Below are positions 1 to 8,499 of a stretch of 64,000 bases of DNA, one piece after another. The DNA comes from Chloroflexota bacterium (GTDB taxonomy: Bacteria; Chloroflexota; Dehalococcoidia; JACPQD01), in assembly GCA_016190665.1 (NCBI GenBank), contig JACPQD010000104.1:186001-250000 (forward strand), read 5' to 3'. Made by a program: the position numbers and the translations under genes. The notes under the pieces were generated by a model, which saw only the letters and a program-made list of their open reading frames with translations, did not search any database and was not told the origin of the DNA. Position 1 is the stretch's first letter; every line of letters begins with the position of its first letter.

Positions 1-1
1 G

Positions 2-211
2 CTGATCAACAAGCAGGCCCGTACCCTGGTGGTCAAGGACAGGGAGGCCATACTCGCGGAGATCGAACGCAAGATCACCAATCTGGCCCCAATGCCCATA
101 ATGTTTTGGGATATCTATCAGACAGGCGCTTGGAAAGAGGTCAAGAACTTCAGTCCTGGACGCGGGAGCCACCCGTGGAGCAAGCTGGATTACGCCTGGC
201 TGGCCAGGTGA
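2..211 (+). CDS. Family 5 extracellular solute-binding protein, 3' end only
   Basis: The reading frame is open from the window edge, so only the last 69 residues are seen. The segment (...AEIERKITNLAPMPIMFWDI..., ending KLDYAWLAR) matches the C-terminal helix and strand of family 5 (DppA/OppA/NikA-like) binding proteins. It parallels the tails of the complete paralogues downstream, for example the stretch near 8260-8390 that ends DIWLAK. In this family the protein is a lipoprotein that delivers peptides, nickel or other small solutes to an ABC importer. An HpcH/HpaI aldolase gene follows after 73 bp. The family is fairly sure; the substrate cannot be read. Confidence 0.75.
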   Translation: MINKQARTLVVKDREAILAEIERKITNLAPMPIMFWDIYQTGAWKEVKNFSPGRGSHPWSKLDYAWLAR

Positions 212-284
212 ACTGTGCTGGAGTTGGCGGACGCTGCTGTTGGATGTTCGCCTTCTTTGAGAAATAAGAAAGGAGTCATGCATT

Positions 285-1097
285 ATGGCAAACAGACTGA
301 AGAAGGCCCTTGAGGAGAAGCAAGTCTTGCTGGGAATGCAGGCCTTCTCCGGGAGCCCCTCTTTTGTGGAGGTCATGGGCCTGGCTGGTTTCGACTGGGT
401 CTCGATCGATATGGAGCATAGCCCGGCAACCTTCGAGACGGTTCTACAGATGACTCGGACTGCCGACGCCGCCGGCATAATCCCTCTGGTCCGTGTGGCC
501 CAGAACGATCCCCGCGAAATACTCCACGCCCTTGACGCTGGAGGGGCAGGGATTATCGTACCCCATGTGAACAGCGCGGAAGAGCTCCGCCGGGCCCTGG
601 CCGCTTGCCGTTATCCGCCGGATGGGGTCAGAGGCACCTGCATGATGGTCCGTGGCGCGCGATACGGCTTTGAGGAATGGGGCGCCTTCTACCGGAAATT
701 GAACGAGGATGTGGTTGTCGTGCCGTTGATAGAGGAGCGCGAAGGAGTGGAGGATTTCGACGCCATGCTCGAAGTGGAGGGAGTCGATGTCTACTGGCTC
801 GCGGTAGCGGATCTCGGACAGTCCTATGGTTTCCCGGGGGCCACCTTCGAGCATCCGGGTATGCGGGCCATAGCCACCGATTTGGTCGCGAAGGCCAAAC
901 GGGCGGGCAAGGCGATGATGATTCCGGTATCCCCTAGACTGGACCGAGAATACTGCGAGTACCTGGTAGGGTTAGGTTTTCGCCTCCTCAGTTTCGGCAG
1001 TGACATGAGTGTCTTCGCAAAGGCCTGTAAGCAAGCGGCAAGTTATGCGCGTGACATACGAGAGAGTCTGCTGAAGCAGCAGCCCACTGGGCGTTAG
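285..1097 (+). CDS. HpcH/HpaI-family class II aldolase
   Basis: This 270-residue protein is the usual length for the HpcH/HpaI aldolase family, which makes or cleaves 2-keto-acid aldols such as 4-hydroxy-2-ketoheptanedioate with a divalent metal. The active-site residues sit at the same numbers as in E. coli HpaI: His45 (in DMEHSP), Arg70 (in PLVRV), a metal-ligand Glu near 150 (PLIEE) and Asp176 (AVADLG). The start ATG follows AAGGAG at a good distance. A PPC/DUF296 gene follows 21 bp downstream, so the two are probably co-transcribed, with a solute-binding lipoprotein next. The context suggests breakdown of an imported carboxylic acid. The family is confident and the substrate unknown. Confidence 0.9.
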   Translation: MANRLKKALEEKQVLLGMQAFSGSPSFVEVMGLAGFDWVSIDMEHSPATFETVLQMTRTADAAGIIPLVRVAQNDPREILHALDAGGAGIIVPHVNSAEELRRALAACRYPPDGVRGTCMMVRGARYGFEEWGAFYRKLNEDVVVVPLIEEREGVEDFDAMLEVEGVDVYWLAVADLGQSYGFPGATFEHPGMRAIATDLVAKAKRAGKAMMIPVSPRLDREYCEYLVGLGFRLLSFGSDMSVFAKACKQAASYARDIRESLLKQQPTGR

Positions 1098-1118
1098 ACG
1101 ATTCAAAAAGGAGGCGCA

Positions 1119-1649
1119 ATGGCGTATCACTTGGGCGGCAAGATGGGTGAAATCGTTCTCGCCCGGTTTGAGCCCGGCGAGGACCTCTTGTTAGGGCTAC
1201 GATCGGTGATCAAAGAGCGCGGAATCAGGACAGGGGTGATTCTCGACTGCACCGGCAGCCTGGTACGCGCCCGCCTTCAGAAGTTCCTGAAGACCGGCGC
1301 CATCGACAGGACGCCGGTGGGCATCGTGGAGATTGAAGGTCCTCTGGAAGCGAGCGGTCACGGACTCATCGGCCAGACGCGCGGCGCTGGCGGCCTGGGT
1401 GAGTATGTTGATGGAGAACCGTACATCCATGCCCACATCACGGTCACCTCTTCGGAGGGCACTTTCTGCGGCCATCTCATGCCAGGAACCATAGTCCGCT
1501 CTAACCGGGAAATATCACACTTCACCGTGGTGCTGGCGTCCTTCGACGGAGTAGTGCTGACCAGGGTGGGCGATCCGAGCGCGACCGTCAGGGACGAGAA
1601 AGGCCAGGTTATCTCTGGCGGCGGCTATCACGAGCTCACCCCGGCTTAG
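1119..1649 (+). CDS. PPC/DUF296-domain protein
   Basis: This 176-residue protein is a single PPC (DUF296) domain. The conserved histidine cluster is visible as 'HAHITV' followed by 'GTFCGHLMPGT'; in this fold the histidines bind a metal. Bacterial PPC proteins lack the AT-hook of the plant proteins, and their function is unsettled. The ATG is preceded by a clear AAAGGAGG at 1104-1111. The gene sits 21 bp after the HpaI-type aldolase and 31 bp before a solute-binding lipoprotein gene, so it probably belongs to the same operon and may act on the same substrate, but nothing in the sequence proves that. Confidence 0.82.
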   Translation: MAYHLGGKMGEIVLARFEPGEDLLLGLRSVIKERGIRTGVILDCTGSLVRARLQKFLKTGAIDRTPVGIVEIEGPLEASGHGLIGQTRGAGGLGEYVDGEPYIHAHITVTSSEGTFCGHLMPGTIVRSNREISHFTVVLASFDGVVLTRVGDPSATVRDEKGQVISGGGYHELTPA

Positions 1650-1680
1650 GCAGTCCCAGCGAGATCAGGAGGGAGTCCTT

Positions 1681-3354
1681 GTGGGTACGACAAAGTGGAT
1701 CAGCATCGTGGGTTACCTGAGCTCGTTGGGCATTGTACTGGCGAGTTGCGCTCCGGCAACCACGCCGGTTGTGACCGTGGCTCCAAAGCCTGGCCCGCCA
1801 TCGCCTCAAGCAGAGGCGCCGAAGCCAGCCACAACACCTGCAGCTAAGCCGGCTGGCGAGCAACCCAAGTACGGAGGCACTCTGAACGTAGGCTTCACCA
1901 GCGATCCGGCTAGCCTGGACGTCCAGCAAGAGACCAACTACCGTACCTACCTCAGTATGGAACCGGCCTACAGCGGCCTGCTCCAGTATGACCCGCTGGA
2001 GAATGACAAGATCATCGGAGATCTGGCGGAGAGGTGGGAGGCAAGCGCCGACGGCGCGTCTTACACTTTTCATCTCTATCCGGGCATAAAGGCGCATGAT
2101 GGACAGCCCTTCACCTCTGAAGATGTAAAGTTCAGCCTGGACCGGATGCGCGACCCGCCCAGGGGTGTGCTGAGCCCGGTCCGGCCGCTTCTTACCGCCA
2201 TAAAGCAAGTGGACACCCCGGACAAAGACACCGTTCGTCTCCTGCTGAACCATCCTTCTCCTTCTCTGATAGCTTTCCTGGCTATCGGCAATATGGTGAT
2301 GTACCCGAAGCATGTTATCGAGGCCAATGGAGACATGAAAAGGGGCGCTGTGGGAACCGGCCCCTTCAAGCTGAAGGTATACAACATTGGGGTATCGATT
2401 GAGCATGTGAAGAACGCAGACTATTTCATCAAAGGTCGCCCCTATCTGGATGGGATCACCTTCTACCTCATCAGAGACGCCAGTACCAGGCTGGCCGCCT
2501 TCCGCACCCGGAAGACTGCTTTGAACACAGGCCCCGCTGGTCCCGCAATGGCCGACGTACCGGGTCTCAAGATAAACTACCGGGATGCTGTAGTGCAGAC
2601 GTTCCCGAGCTTGAGACACAACGTTATCAGACCCATGACCACGAAACCTCCCTTCGATGACATCAGGGTGCGAAAAGCGTTGTACCTGGCCGTCGATCGC
2701 CAGGCCGCGATCAGAGTCCTCGCTCAGGATGAGGCGTGGGTGGGTGGCGCGGTGGCTCCCTATGCGTCGTTTGCCATCCCTCAAGATGAGCTCTTGAAGA
2801 GGCCGGGTTATCGCCAACCGAAGGATGCCGACATCGCTGAAGCAAGGAAGCTTCTGGCCGAGGCTGGCTTCCCGCAGGGCTTCAAGACGGAGACCATCGG
2901 GCGCTCGGGCAGCGACGACGACCTCGGCATATTCCTCAAGGCGCAACTTGCTGCGATCGGCATAGAAGCGACGGTGAGGATGGTGGATACGGCTGTAATG
3001 AGCCGGGTGCAGATGCAGAAGTCCTTCGAGGTCCTCGTGATGACCCTGGGCCCCAAAACCATGGACCCGGATGACATCAGCCGTTATTATCTCAAGGGGG
3101 CTCAGCAGAACTACGGGGACTTCTACGATGAGGAAGCGGAGAGCCTTTTCCAAAGGCAGGCGCGCGCGGTTGACCCTGTGGAGCGGAAAAAGCTTGCCCT
3201 GGAGTTGCAGAATAGACTTCTCGATACCGCCGGGGCCATCGTTGTCTTGTGGAGCAAGGAAGCGGCTGCCTACTGGCCGGAGTTGAAGAACTACAAGGCT
3301 GGAATAAGCGCTTACAACGTCAACAAGTACCAGGATGTGTGGCTCAACAAGTAG
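1681..3354 (+). CDS. Family 5 solute-binding lipoprotein A
   Basis: This 557-residue protein has a lipoprotein signal peptide (lipobox VLASC, lipid-attached Cys23) and then a Pro/Ala/Thr-rich spacer to about residue 60. The mature family 5 (peptide/nickel/opine) periplasmic-binding fold follows, with the typical segments 'PFTSEDVKFSLDRMRDPP' and 'DIRVRKALYLAVDRQAA'. GTG is chosen as the start because AGGAGG lies just upstream. It should capture a small solute outside the membrane and hand it to an ABC permease, but no permease or ATPase gene occurs anywhere in the window. Paralogues are at 4860, 6686, 8500, 12718 and 18612. Specificity cannot be inferred. Confidence 0.9.
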   Translation: MGTTKWISIVGYLSSLGIVLASCAPATTPVVTVAPKPGPPSPQAEAPKPATTPAAKPAGEQPKYGGTLNVGFTSDPASLDVQQETNYRTYLSMEPAYSGLLQYDPLENDKIIGDLAERWEASADGASYTFHLYPGIKAHDGQPFTSEDVKFSLDRMRDPPRGVLSPVRPLLTAIKQVDTPDKDTVRLLLNHPSPSLIAFLAIGNMVMYPKHVIEANGDMKRGAVGTGPFKLKVYNIGVSIEHVKNADYFIKGRPYLDGITFYLIRDASTRLAAFRTRKTALNTGPAGPAMADVPGLKINYRDAVVQTFPSLRHNVIRPMTTKPPFDDIRVRKALYLAVDRQAAIRVLAQDEAWVGGAVAPYASFAIPQDELLKRPGYRQPKDADIAEARKLLAEAGFPQGFKTETIGRSGSDDDLGIFLKAQLAAIGIEATVRMVDTAVMSRVQMQKSFEVLVMTLGPKTMDPDDISRYYLKGAQQNYGDFYDEEAESLFQRQARAVDPVERKKLALELQNRLLDTAGAIVVLWSKEAAAYWPELKNYKAGISAYNVNKYQDVWLNK

Positions 3355-3451
3355 CGGAAGGGGCGATGGAGGGTGCTGATTTGTTGCGATTCTTTCCGTC
3401 AGCAGGCTGGTAGGACTGAATGCCTTTTGAGATGCCTGCCACGTCTCGTTG

Positions 3452-3508
3452 TTGACACAGGCCAATGACATGCTGATACTTGACAGTTGAGCTTGGGGAT
3501 TGTACTAT
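3452..3508 (+). promoter_or_regulatory. Candidate sigma-70 promoters upstream of the UxuA-like gene
   Basis: A perfect -35 TTGACA at 3480-3485 is followed by a 17-nt spacer and TACTAT (4 of 6) at 3503-3508, about 80 bp before the start codon at 3587. A second TTGACA at 3452-3457 has a weaker partner, GATACT, at 3475-3480, also at 17 nt. Both lie in the 232-bp gap after the preceding binding-protein gene, so transcription of the UxuA-like gene may restart here. Confidence 0.5.
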
Positions 3509-3586
3509 CAGTGCCAAGCGAATGGACGGCATGCCGTTATCAGGAGATGACGCGAGAAATCTTGAGGACAAGAACGGAGGGTTTCA

Positions 3587-4588
3587 ATGAGGCTGGTTCT
3601 ACAAATGAAGAGGGGCGCAACCGACGACAACTTGAAATTCGCGGCGCAGATTGGCGCCCACGGAATAGCTAGCGCGCTGCCTCTCGATAAGCCCGAGCTC
3701 GGCTACTATGAGTTTGCTCCCATGGTCAGCCTGAGAAGTCGGGTTGAATCCTATGGGCTCAAGCTCGAGAATATTGGTCTCCTGCCCTGGTACTGGTGCC
3801 ACAAATGGATATTGGGGCTTCCCGGTCGAGATGAACAAATAGAGAATTGCCAGAAGACCATCCGGAACATGGGTGCAGCCGGCATTCCTGTCCTGCTGAC
3901 CAGCATTGACGCCGTGCGCTGGATGCGCACGTCCGAACACAAGCCCTCGAGGGCTGGCGCCCTGGCGACGGGGTTTGACGTCGAATATGTCAGGGATGCG
4001 CCTTTGATGGCCGGAAGCCCCAACGTTGACGCCAGTATCATACCTCCGGAGCAGCGACGCCCAACAAGCGACGATCAAATGTGGGACAATCTGGCCTACT
4101 TTCTCAAAGCGGTCGTCCCGGTAGCTGAGGAGGCCGGGGTGAAGCTAGCCTTGCATCCTGATGACCCTCCGATCCCCGCCATCAGCGGCATCGCCCGCAT
4201 AATGCGCAGTCCGGAAGCCTTCCGGCGTGCCATTGATCTGGTGCCCAGCGATAGCTTCGGAGTATGCTTCTGCCAGGGCTGCTTCGCCGAAATGGGTGCG
4301 GATGTGATCAAGGAGATACGTTACTTCGGCGGCCGGAAGAAGATATTCTTTGTGCACTTCAGGAACATAAAGGGAACGAAGGAGCATTTTGCTGAGACAT
4401 TTCCGGACGAAGGCCAGGTCGACATGTTGGCGGCCATGAGAGCCTATAAGGAAGTCGGCTTCGACGGTGGCATGTCGACTGACCACGGGATTCGTCTCGA
4501 GGGCGACACCGAGTGGGGCCACCGGTATTGGGGCTACATGATGGGCTATATGAGGGCCCTGGTGCAGGCTGTGGAATCGACAGCCTGA
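3587..4588 (+). CDS. Mannonate dehydratase (UxuA)-like TIM-barrel protein
   Basis: The 333-residue protein has the UxuA hallmarks: 'AEEAGVKLALHPDDPPIP' near the middle, 'CFCQGCF', 'FVHFRNIKG' and a closing 'GGMSTDHG' segment, in that order. UxuA dehydrates D-mannonate to 2-keto-3-deoxygluconate with a metal held by His, Cys and Asp side chains. The canonical CQGS motif reads CQGC here, and no other hexuronate gene is adjacent. It may therefore be one of the divergent UxuA-like enzymes with another acid-sugar or dicarboxylate substrate. The ATG follows CGGAGG. Two promoter-like elements lie upstream. Confidence 0.82.
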   Translation: MRLVLQMKRGATDDNLKFAAQIGAHGIASALPLDKPELGYYEFAPMVSLRSRVESYGLKLENIGLLPWYWCHKWILGLPGRDEQIENCQKTIRNMGAAGIPVLLTSIDAVRWMRTSEHKPSRAGALATGFDVEYVRDAPLMAGSPNVDASIIPPEQRRPTSDDQMWDNLAYFLKAVVPVAEEAGVKLALHPDDPPIPAISGIARIMRSPEAFRRAIDLVPSDSFGVCFCQGCFAEMGADVIKEIRYFGGRKKIFFVHFRNIKGTKEHFAETFPDEGQVDMLAAMRAYKEVGFDGGMSTDHGIRLEGDTEWGHRYWGYMMGYMRALVQAVESTA

Positions 4589-4859
4589 TGCTGGGCGTCG
4601 GCCACTGTGATGTGCTCGGCGGTGAAGGGGGAAATGGCATCTGTAGCCTCGCCCGAAAGGGCGTGTAGGACGGCAGGTAGCGATGAAAGAGGAGCCGGCC
4701 TGTTGCTGAGGATTCAGTGGGGTCGGCTTGTGTCTTTTCAGGTGGCAATTCAGGCGGTCCAGGCGACGTATCATAGGAGATGTTCGGAAGTTAAACCCTG
4801 AGCCGGGTGACTTGGACAACGCAACGCTGCGGGTTGGCACATCGAAGGAGGGCTCCATA

Positions 4860-6494
4860 ATGCGTACAAAGAAGCTTTTCGTCGTAGCCAGTTGCTTCAC
4901 GATCCTCGGTCTCTTGACGGCAAGCTGTTCCCCGGCACCAGCAGCCACGCCGGCGCCAGCCACGACAAAACTCTCGGGTAAACCAACCGCCCCAACACTG
5001 ACCACCAAGCCAGGGGCAGAGCAGCCCAAATACGGGGGAGTTCTAAATCGGAGTATCCGCTCTGACAGCCCCCACTATGACATCCACCTGGGCAGTGCGC
5101 AAATCTATCTTGCCCCCATCAGCCCGGCCTACAATGGCCTGGTGCAATATGACCCTTTCGATCCCGGCAGGGTGGCCGCCGATCTGGCCGAGAAGTGGAC
5201 GATCAGTGCCGATGGCTTAACTTATACGCTCGACCTGCGCAAAGGCGTGAAGTGGCACGATGGGACTGCCTTCTCCTCCGCCGATGTCCCCCTCAGCATC
5301 GAAAGGCTGAAGAAACAGGGCCATGTAGGCCCTGGGCTGGTGGCCATCAAGACGGTCGAGACCCCCAACGACGCCACGGCGAAAATCACCATGAGCTACC
5401 CCAGTCCCTCGCTTCCCAAATTCCTGTCCCTTGCCTGGGGTGTCATAATGCCCAAACACATCCTCGACAGCAAGGGCAACATGAGGAACGATGTCGTGGG
5501 CACGGGCGCCTTCAAGCTCAAACGCCACGAAAGAGGCTCTTTCATTGAGTTGGAGAAGAACCCGGGTTATTGGGAGACGGGCAGGCCCTATCTCGATGGC
5601 GTTCGCACCTATTTCATAGCCGACGACGCCAGCGCCATAGCGGCTTTGAGGACAGGCCGCGTGGACGTCATAATCATGCCCAGAGACCGGACGGCGGAGG
5701 TGATCAAAGAAAGCTACAAGGAAGGGACAGTTGCCCAGTACCGAAAGGACCAATGGCGGTCCCTCTACCTGCCCATCGACCGGGCGCCATGGAGCGACAT
5801 CCGTGTCCGCAAGGCGGTCCACCTGGCTATCGACCGGCAGGCGGCGATCAAGATCGTCATGGGCGGCAATGCGGAACTCGGCGGCATCATCCCGGAGGCT
5901 CTGGGAGGCATACCTGCCGAGGAACTGCTGGGGCGTCCCGGCTATCGTCAGCCCAAGGACCAGGACATCACCGAGGCAAGGAAGCTGCTCGCCGACGCCG
6001 GCTTTGCCTCCGGGATCAAGACTTCCGTGCTCTACAGGAAAGATACGGAACACGAGAACCAGGCGGTCTTCATTCAGAAGGAGCTTGCCAAAGTTGGCAT
6101 CGAAGTTGCGCTCCGAACTCTTGATGATGCGAGCCTATACGACCTGCGCACCAAACGGACTTACGACAGCATTATCACGGGGGGGGCCATGGCCGTCAGA
6201 GAACCCGACTACATTCTTATGAACGAGTGGAGGACTGGGGGCACGGATAACCTGTCCATTATAAGCGACCCTAACCTGGACAGGCTGATCGACCTCCAAT
6301 CGAGAGAACAGGACGCCGAGAAGCGCAAGGTCATGGTGCGCCAGATCAGCGAGAAGATCGAGGATACGCACGCCGCGATAGTGCTCGGTTGGGGGGGATA
6401 CTGGCGTGCCTGGGGGCCTCGGTTGAAGAACTACATCCTGCCGGGCCAACTCCACGACGGCGAAAAGGCTGTTCACCTTTGGCTGGCATGGTAG
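4860..6494 (+). CDS. Family 5 solute-binding lipoprotein B
   Basis: This 544-residue lipoprotein has lipobox LTASC with Cys23, a Thr/Pro/Ala-rich spacer, and the family 5 binding fold ('DIRVRKAVHLAIDRQAA', 'RPGYRQPKDQDITEARKLLA'). The reading frame is open further upstream to 4728, but ATG 4860 is preferred because it follows GGAGGG and begins a proper signal peptide. A 271-bp gap with no recognisable gene separates it from the UxuA-like gene. No transporter membrane or ATPase genes follow; the next gene is another binding protein. Confidence 0.9.
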   Translation: MRTKKLFVVASCFTILGLLTASCSPAPAATPAPATTKLSGKPTAPTLTTKPGAEQPKYGGVLNRSIRSDSPHYDIHLGSAQIYLAPISPAYNGLVQYDPFDPGRVAADLAEKWTISADGLTYTLDLRKGVKWHDGTAFSSADVPLSIERLKKQGHVGPGLVAIKTVETPNDATAKITMSYPSPSLPKFLSLAWGVIMPKHILDSKGNMRNDVVGTGAFKLKRHERGSFIELEKNPGYWETGRPYLDGVRTYFIADDASAIAALRTGRVDVIIMPRDRTAEVIKESYKEGTVAQYRKDQWRSLYLPIDRAPWSDIRVRKAVHLAIDRQAAIKIVMGGNAELGGIIPEALGGIPAEELLGRPGYRQPKDQDITEARKLLADAGFASGIKTSVLYRKDTEHENQAVFIQKELAKVGIEVALRTLDDASLYDLRTKRTYDSIITGGAMAVREPDYILMNEWRTGGTDNLSIISDPNLDRLIDLQSREQDAEKRKVMVRQISEKIEDTHAAIVLGWGGYWRAWGPRLKNYILPGQLHDGEKAVHLWLAW

Positions 6495-6685
6495 ATCAGT
6501 AGCATTGGGCTCTCCCTGTTGCGGTTGTCGGGTTATTCGTGCGATTCCAAGAGTTCTCCCTCCGTCGGGGAGGGCGTCCAAGAGAAGAGGTGGTTCGAGG
6601 GTCCCCAAAAGGGGGTGGAACCACTTTTCTCAGGGACCTGTCGGACAGTTCGCCGTAACCAAAGGATCCAGAAAGGAGGACCTTG

Positions 6686-8392
6686 ATGAAGACGAGCAAG
6701 CTGTTAATGGTGATCAGTTTTCTGACGGTTCCGGGGCTGCTGCTGGCAAGCTGCGCCCCGGCCGCACAGCCAACGCCTGCCGCCAAGGCTGTGGCTCCAC
6801 CAGCCGCCACCGCCACGACCACTGCGCCGTCGACCCAGAAACCCGCCGCGCCTGTTTCGACTCCCAAGCCAGCGGCGGAACAGCCAAGGTACGGCGGCAC
6901 TCTGACTGTAGGAATCGGCGGGGACCCGCCGACCCTCGATGTACATCGAGAGAACACCGGCAATACCTACGCAATCACCTCGGGGACATACAGTGGCCTC
7001 GTCAGGTATGATCCCCACGCCTGGCCAGCGGTGAAGGTGATTCCTGACCTGGCTACGAGCTGGCAGATCAGCCCCGACGGCAGGGTCTACACGTTCAGTC
7101 TCGCCAAAGGGGCGAAGTTTCATGACGGGTCCACGGTCACCGCGGATGATGTGAAGTATTCTCTGGACAGAATCCGGGATGCTAAGGTCGGGCTGGTGAA
7201 GAGCCCCAGACGCCAGCAACTGGCCAACGTCACCGCCGTCGATGCACCGGATGATTCCACTGTCAAGCTGTCGGTAGGCCATCCGCAGGCTTCCTTCCTT
7301 TCTTTCCTGGGCGCTAACTACTACGCGGTGATGCCGAAGCGTGTCGTCCTGGAGAAGAAAGGAGACATGACCAAGACCGTGGTGGGGAGCGGCGCCTTCA
7401 CGTTCAAGGACTACGCGGTCGGCGTGGGCTGGGAGATTGTCAAAAACCCAAACTACTTCGTTCAGGGCCGGCCGTATCTGGATAGGGTCAAAGGCTACAT
7501 AATTCCTGATCCGTTTACCAGATTCGCCGCTTTGAGGATTGGGAACATCAACTGGTGGGCACCACCTTCCCCCTATATGACCACTTCTCAGGCGAAGATG
7601 GTTGAGGAGCAGCTGTCAGACAAGATAGCTCTCAAGTGGGGATTCAATCCTGCCTGGTACGGCGTGCTGTTCAACGTGACCAGGCCGCCCTGGAACGACG
7701 TTCGCCTTCGACAGGCGGTAAGCATGACCTTCGACCGAAAGAGGATGCTGGCAGTTGGCATGGAAGGAGCCGGCGTCGTAGGCATGGCCGCTCAGACGCC
7801 AGGCGAATTTGCCCTTCTCGACGATGAGATGATGAAGGTACCCGGCTACGCAAAGCCAGACCTCGAGGGCGCCAAAAAGCTGATGGCTGAGGCGGGGTTC
7901 CCTGACGGGTTCAAGGCTGAGGCCCTGGTCAGGGCAGTTAGGGCCCAACAGGGCGTAGCCCTCCTTTTCAAGGATGCTGTCGCGCCGCTTGGCATCACCG
8001 TCGACCTCAACATGCAGGAGAGCGCCGTCTTCACGGACCTCCAGTTCAGGAAAGCCTTCACTGTCCTTCCCGGCTCCTCAGGCGCCGGACATACTGATCC
8101 GGATGTCATCCTGGGCGACTATTACGTGACCGGCGCCCCCTACAACTACGCTGGATACAGTAATCCGCAATTCGACGAGCTGTTCGCCAAGCAGTCGCAA
8201 ACACTTGATGCGGCGGAGCGCCGCAAGATCGTCTGGGAGATGCAAAGAATTCTGCTGAGGGATGTCCCGATTGCGATTGCCTATTGGAGCAGCATCCCTT
8301 ATGCCTGGTGGAAGGACGTTAGGGGATATGCGCCGCCGTCATTGAGCCACCATCACGCCTATATGTACCAGGACATCTGGCTCGCGAAGTAG
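6686..8392 (+). CDS. Family 5 solute-binding lipoprotein C
   Basis: A 568-residue lipoprotein with lipobox LLASC (Cys23), a linker rich in Ala, Thr and Pro, and the family 5 fold ('TADDVKYSLDRIRDAK', 'DVRLRQAVSMTFDRKRM', and the C-terminal tail ending DIWLAK). ATG 6686 is six bases after AGGAGG; a TTG three bases upstream also fits but is less likely. It is closely related to the next gene over its whole length (shared 'MQRILLRDVPIAIAYW'), so the pair is a tandem duplication. The substrate is unknown. Confidence 0.9.
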   Translation: MKTSKLLMVISFLTVPGLLLASCAPAAQPTPAAKAVAPPAATATTTAPSTQKPAAPVSTPKPAAEQPRYGGTLTVGIGGDPPTLDVHRENTGNTYAITSGTYSGLVRYDPHAWPAVKVIPDLATSWQISPDGRVYTFSLAKGAKFHDGSTVTADDVKYSLDRIRDAKVGLVKSPRRQQLANVTAVDAPDDSTVKLSVGHPQASFLSFLGANYYAVMPKRVVLEKKGDMTKTVVGSGAFTFKDYAVGVGWEIVKNPNYFVQGRPYLDRVKGYIIPDPFTRFAALRIGNINWWAPPSPYMTTSQAKMVEEQLSDKIALKWGFNPAWYGVLFNVTRPPWNDVRLRQAVSMTFDRKRMLAVGMEGAGVVGMAAQTPGEFALLDDEMMKVPGYAKPDLEGAKKLMAEAGFPDGFKAEALVRAVRAQQGVALLFKDAVAPLGITVDLNMQESAVFTDLQFRKAFTVLPGSSGAGHTDPDVILGDYYVTGAPYNYAGYSNPQFDELFAKQSQTLDAAERRKIVWEMQRILLRDVPIAIAYWSSIPYAWWKDVRGYAPPSLSHHHAYMYQDIWLAK

Positions 8393-8499
8393 AAGGGTTT
8401 CTCACCGTTCAGAGACCGTGTTTAGTTGGGAGCGTTGGTTTGGAGAGGCACGGGGGGCCAGTACTAGGGAAGGAATCACACATTCAAGGAGGCTCTACA

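Noticed and set aside
1636-3471. Long minus-strand open frame opposite lipoprotein A
   Set aside because: It is the antisense shadow of a clear + strand gene with signal peptide and family motifs; its own sequence has no recognisable family.
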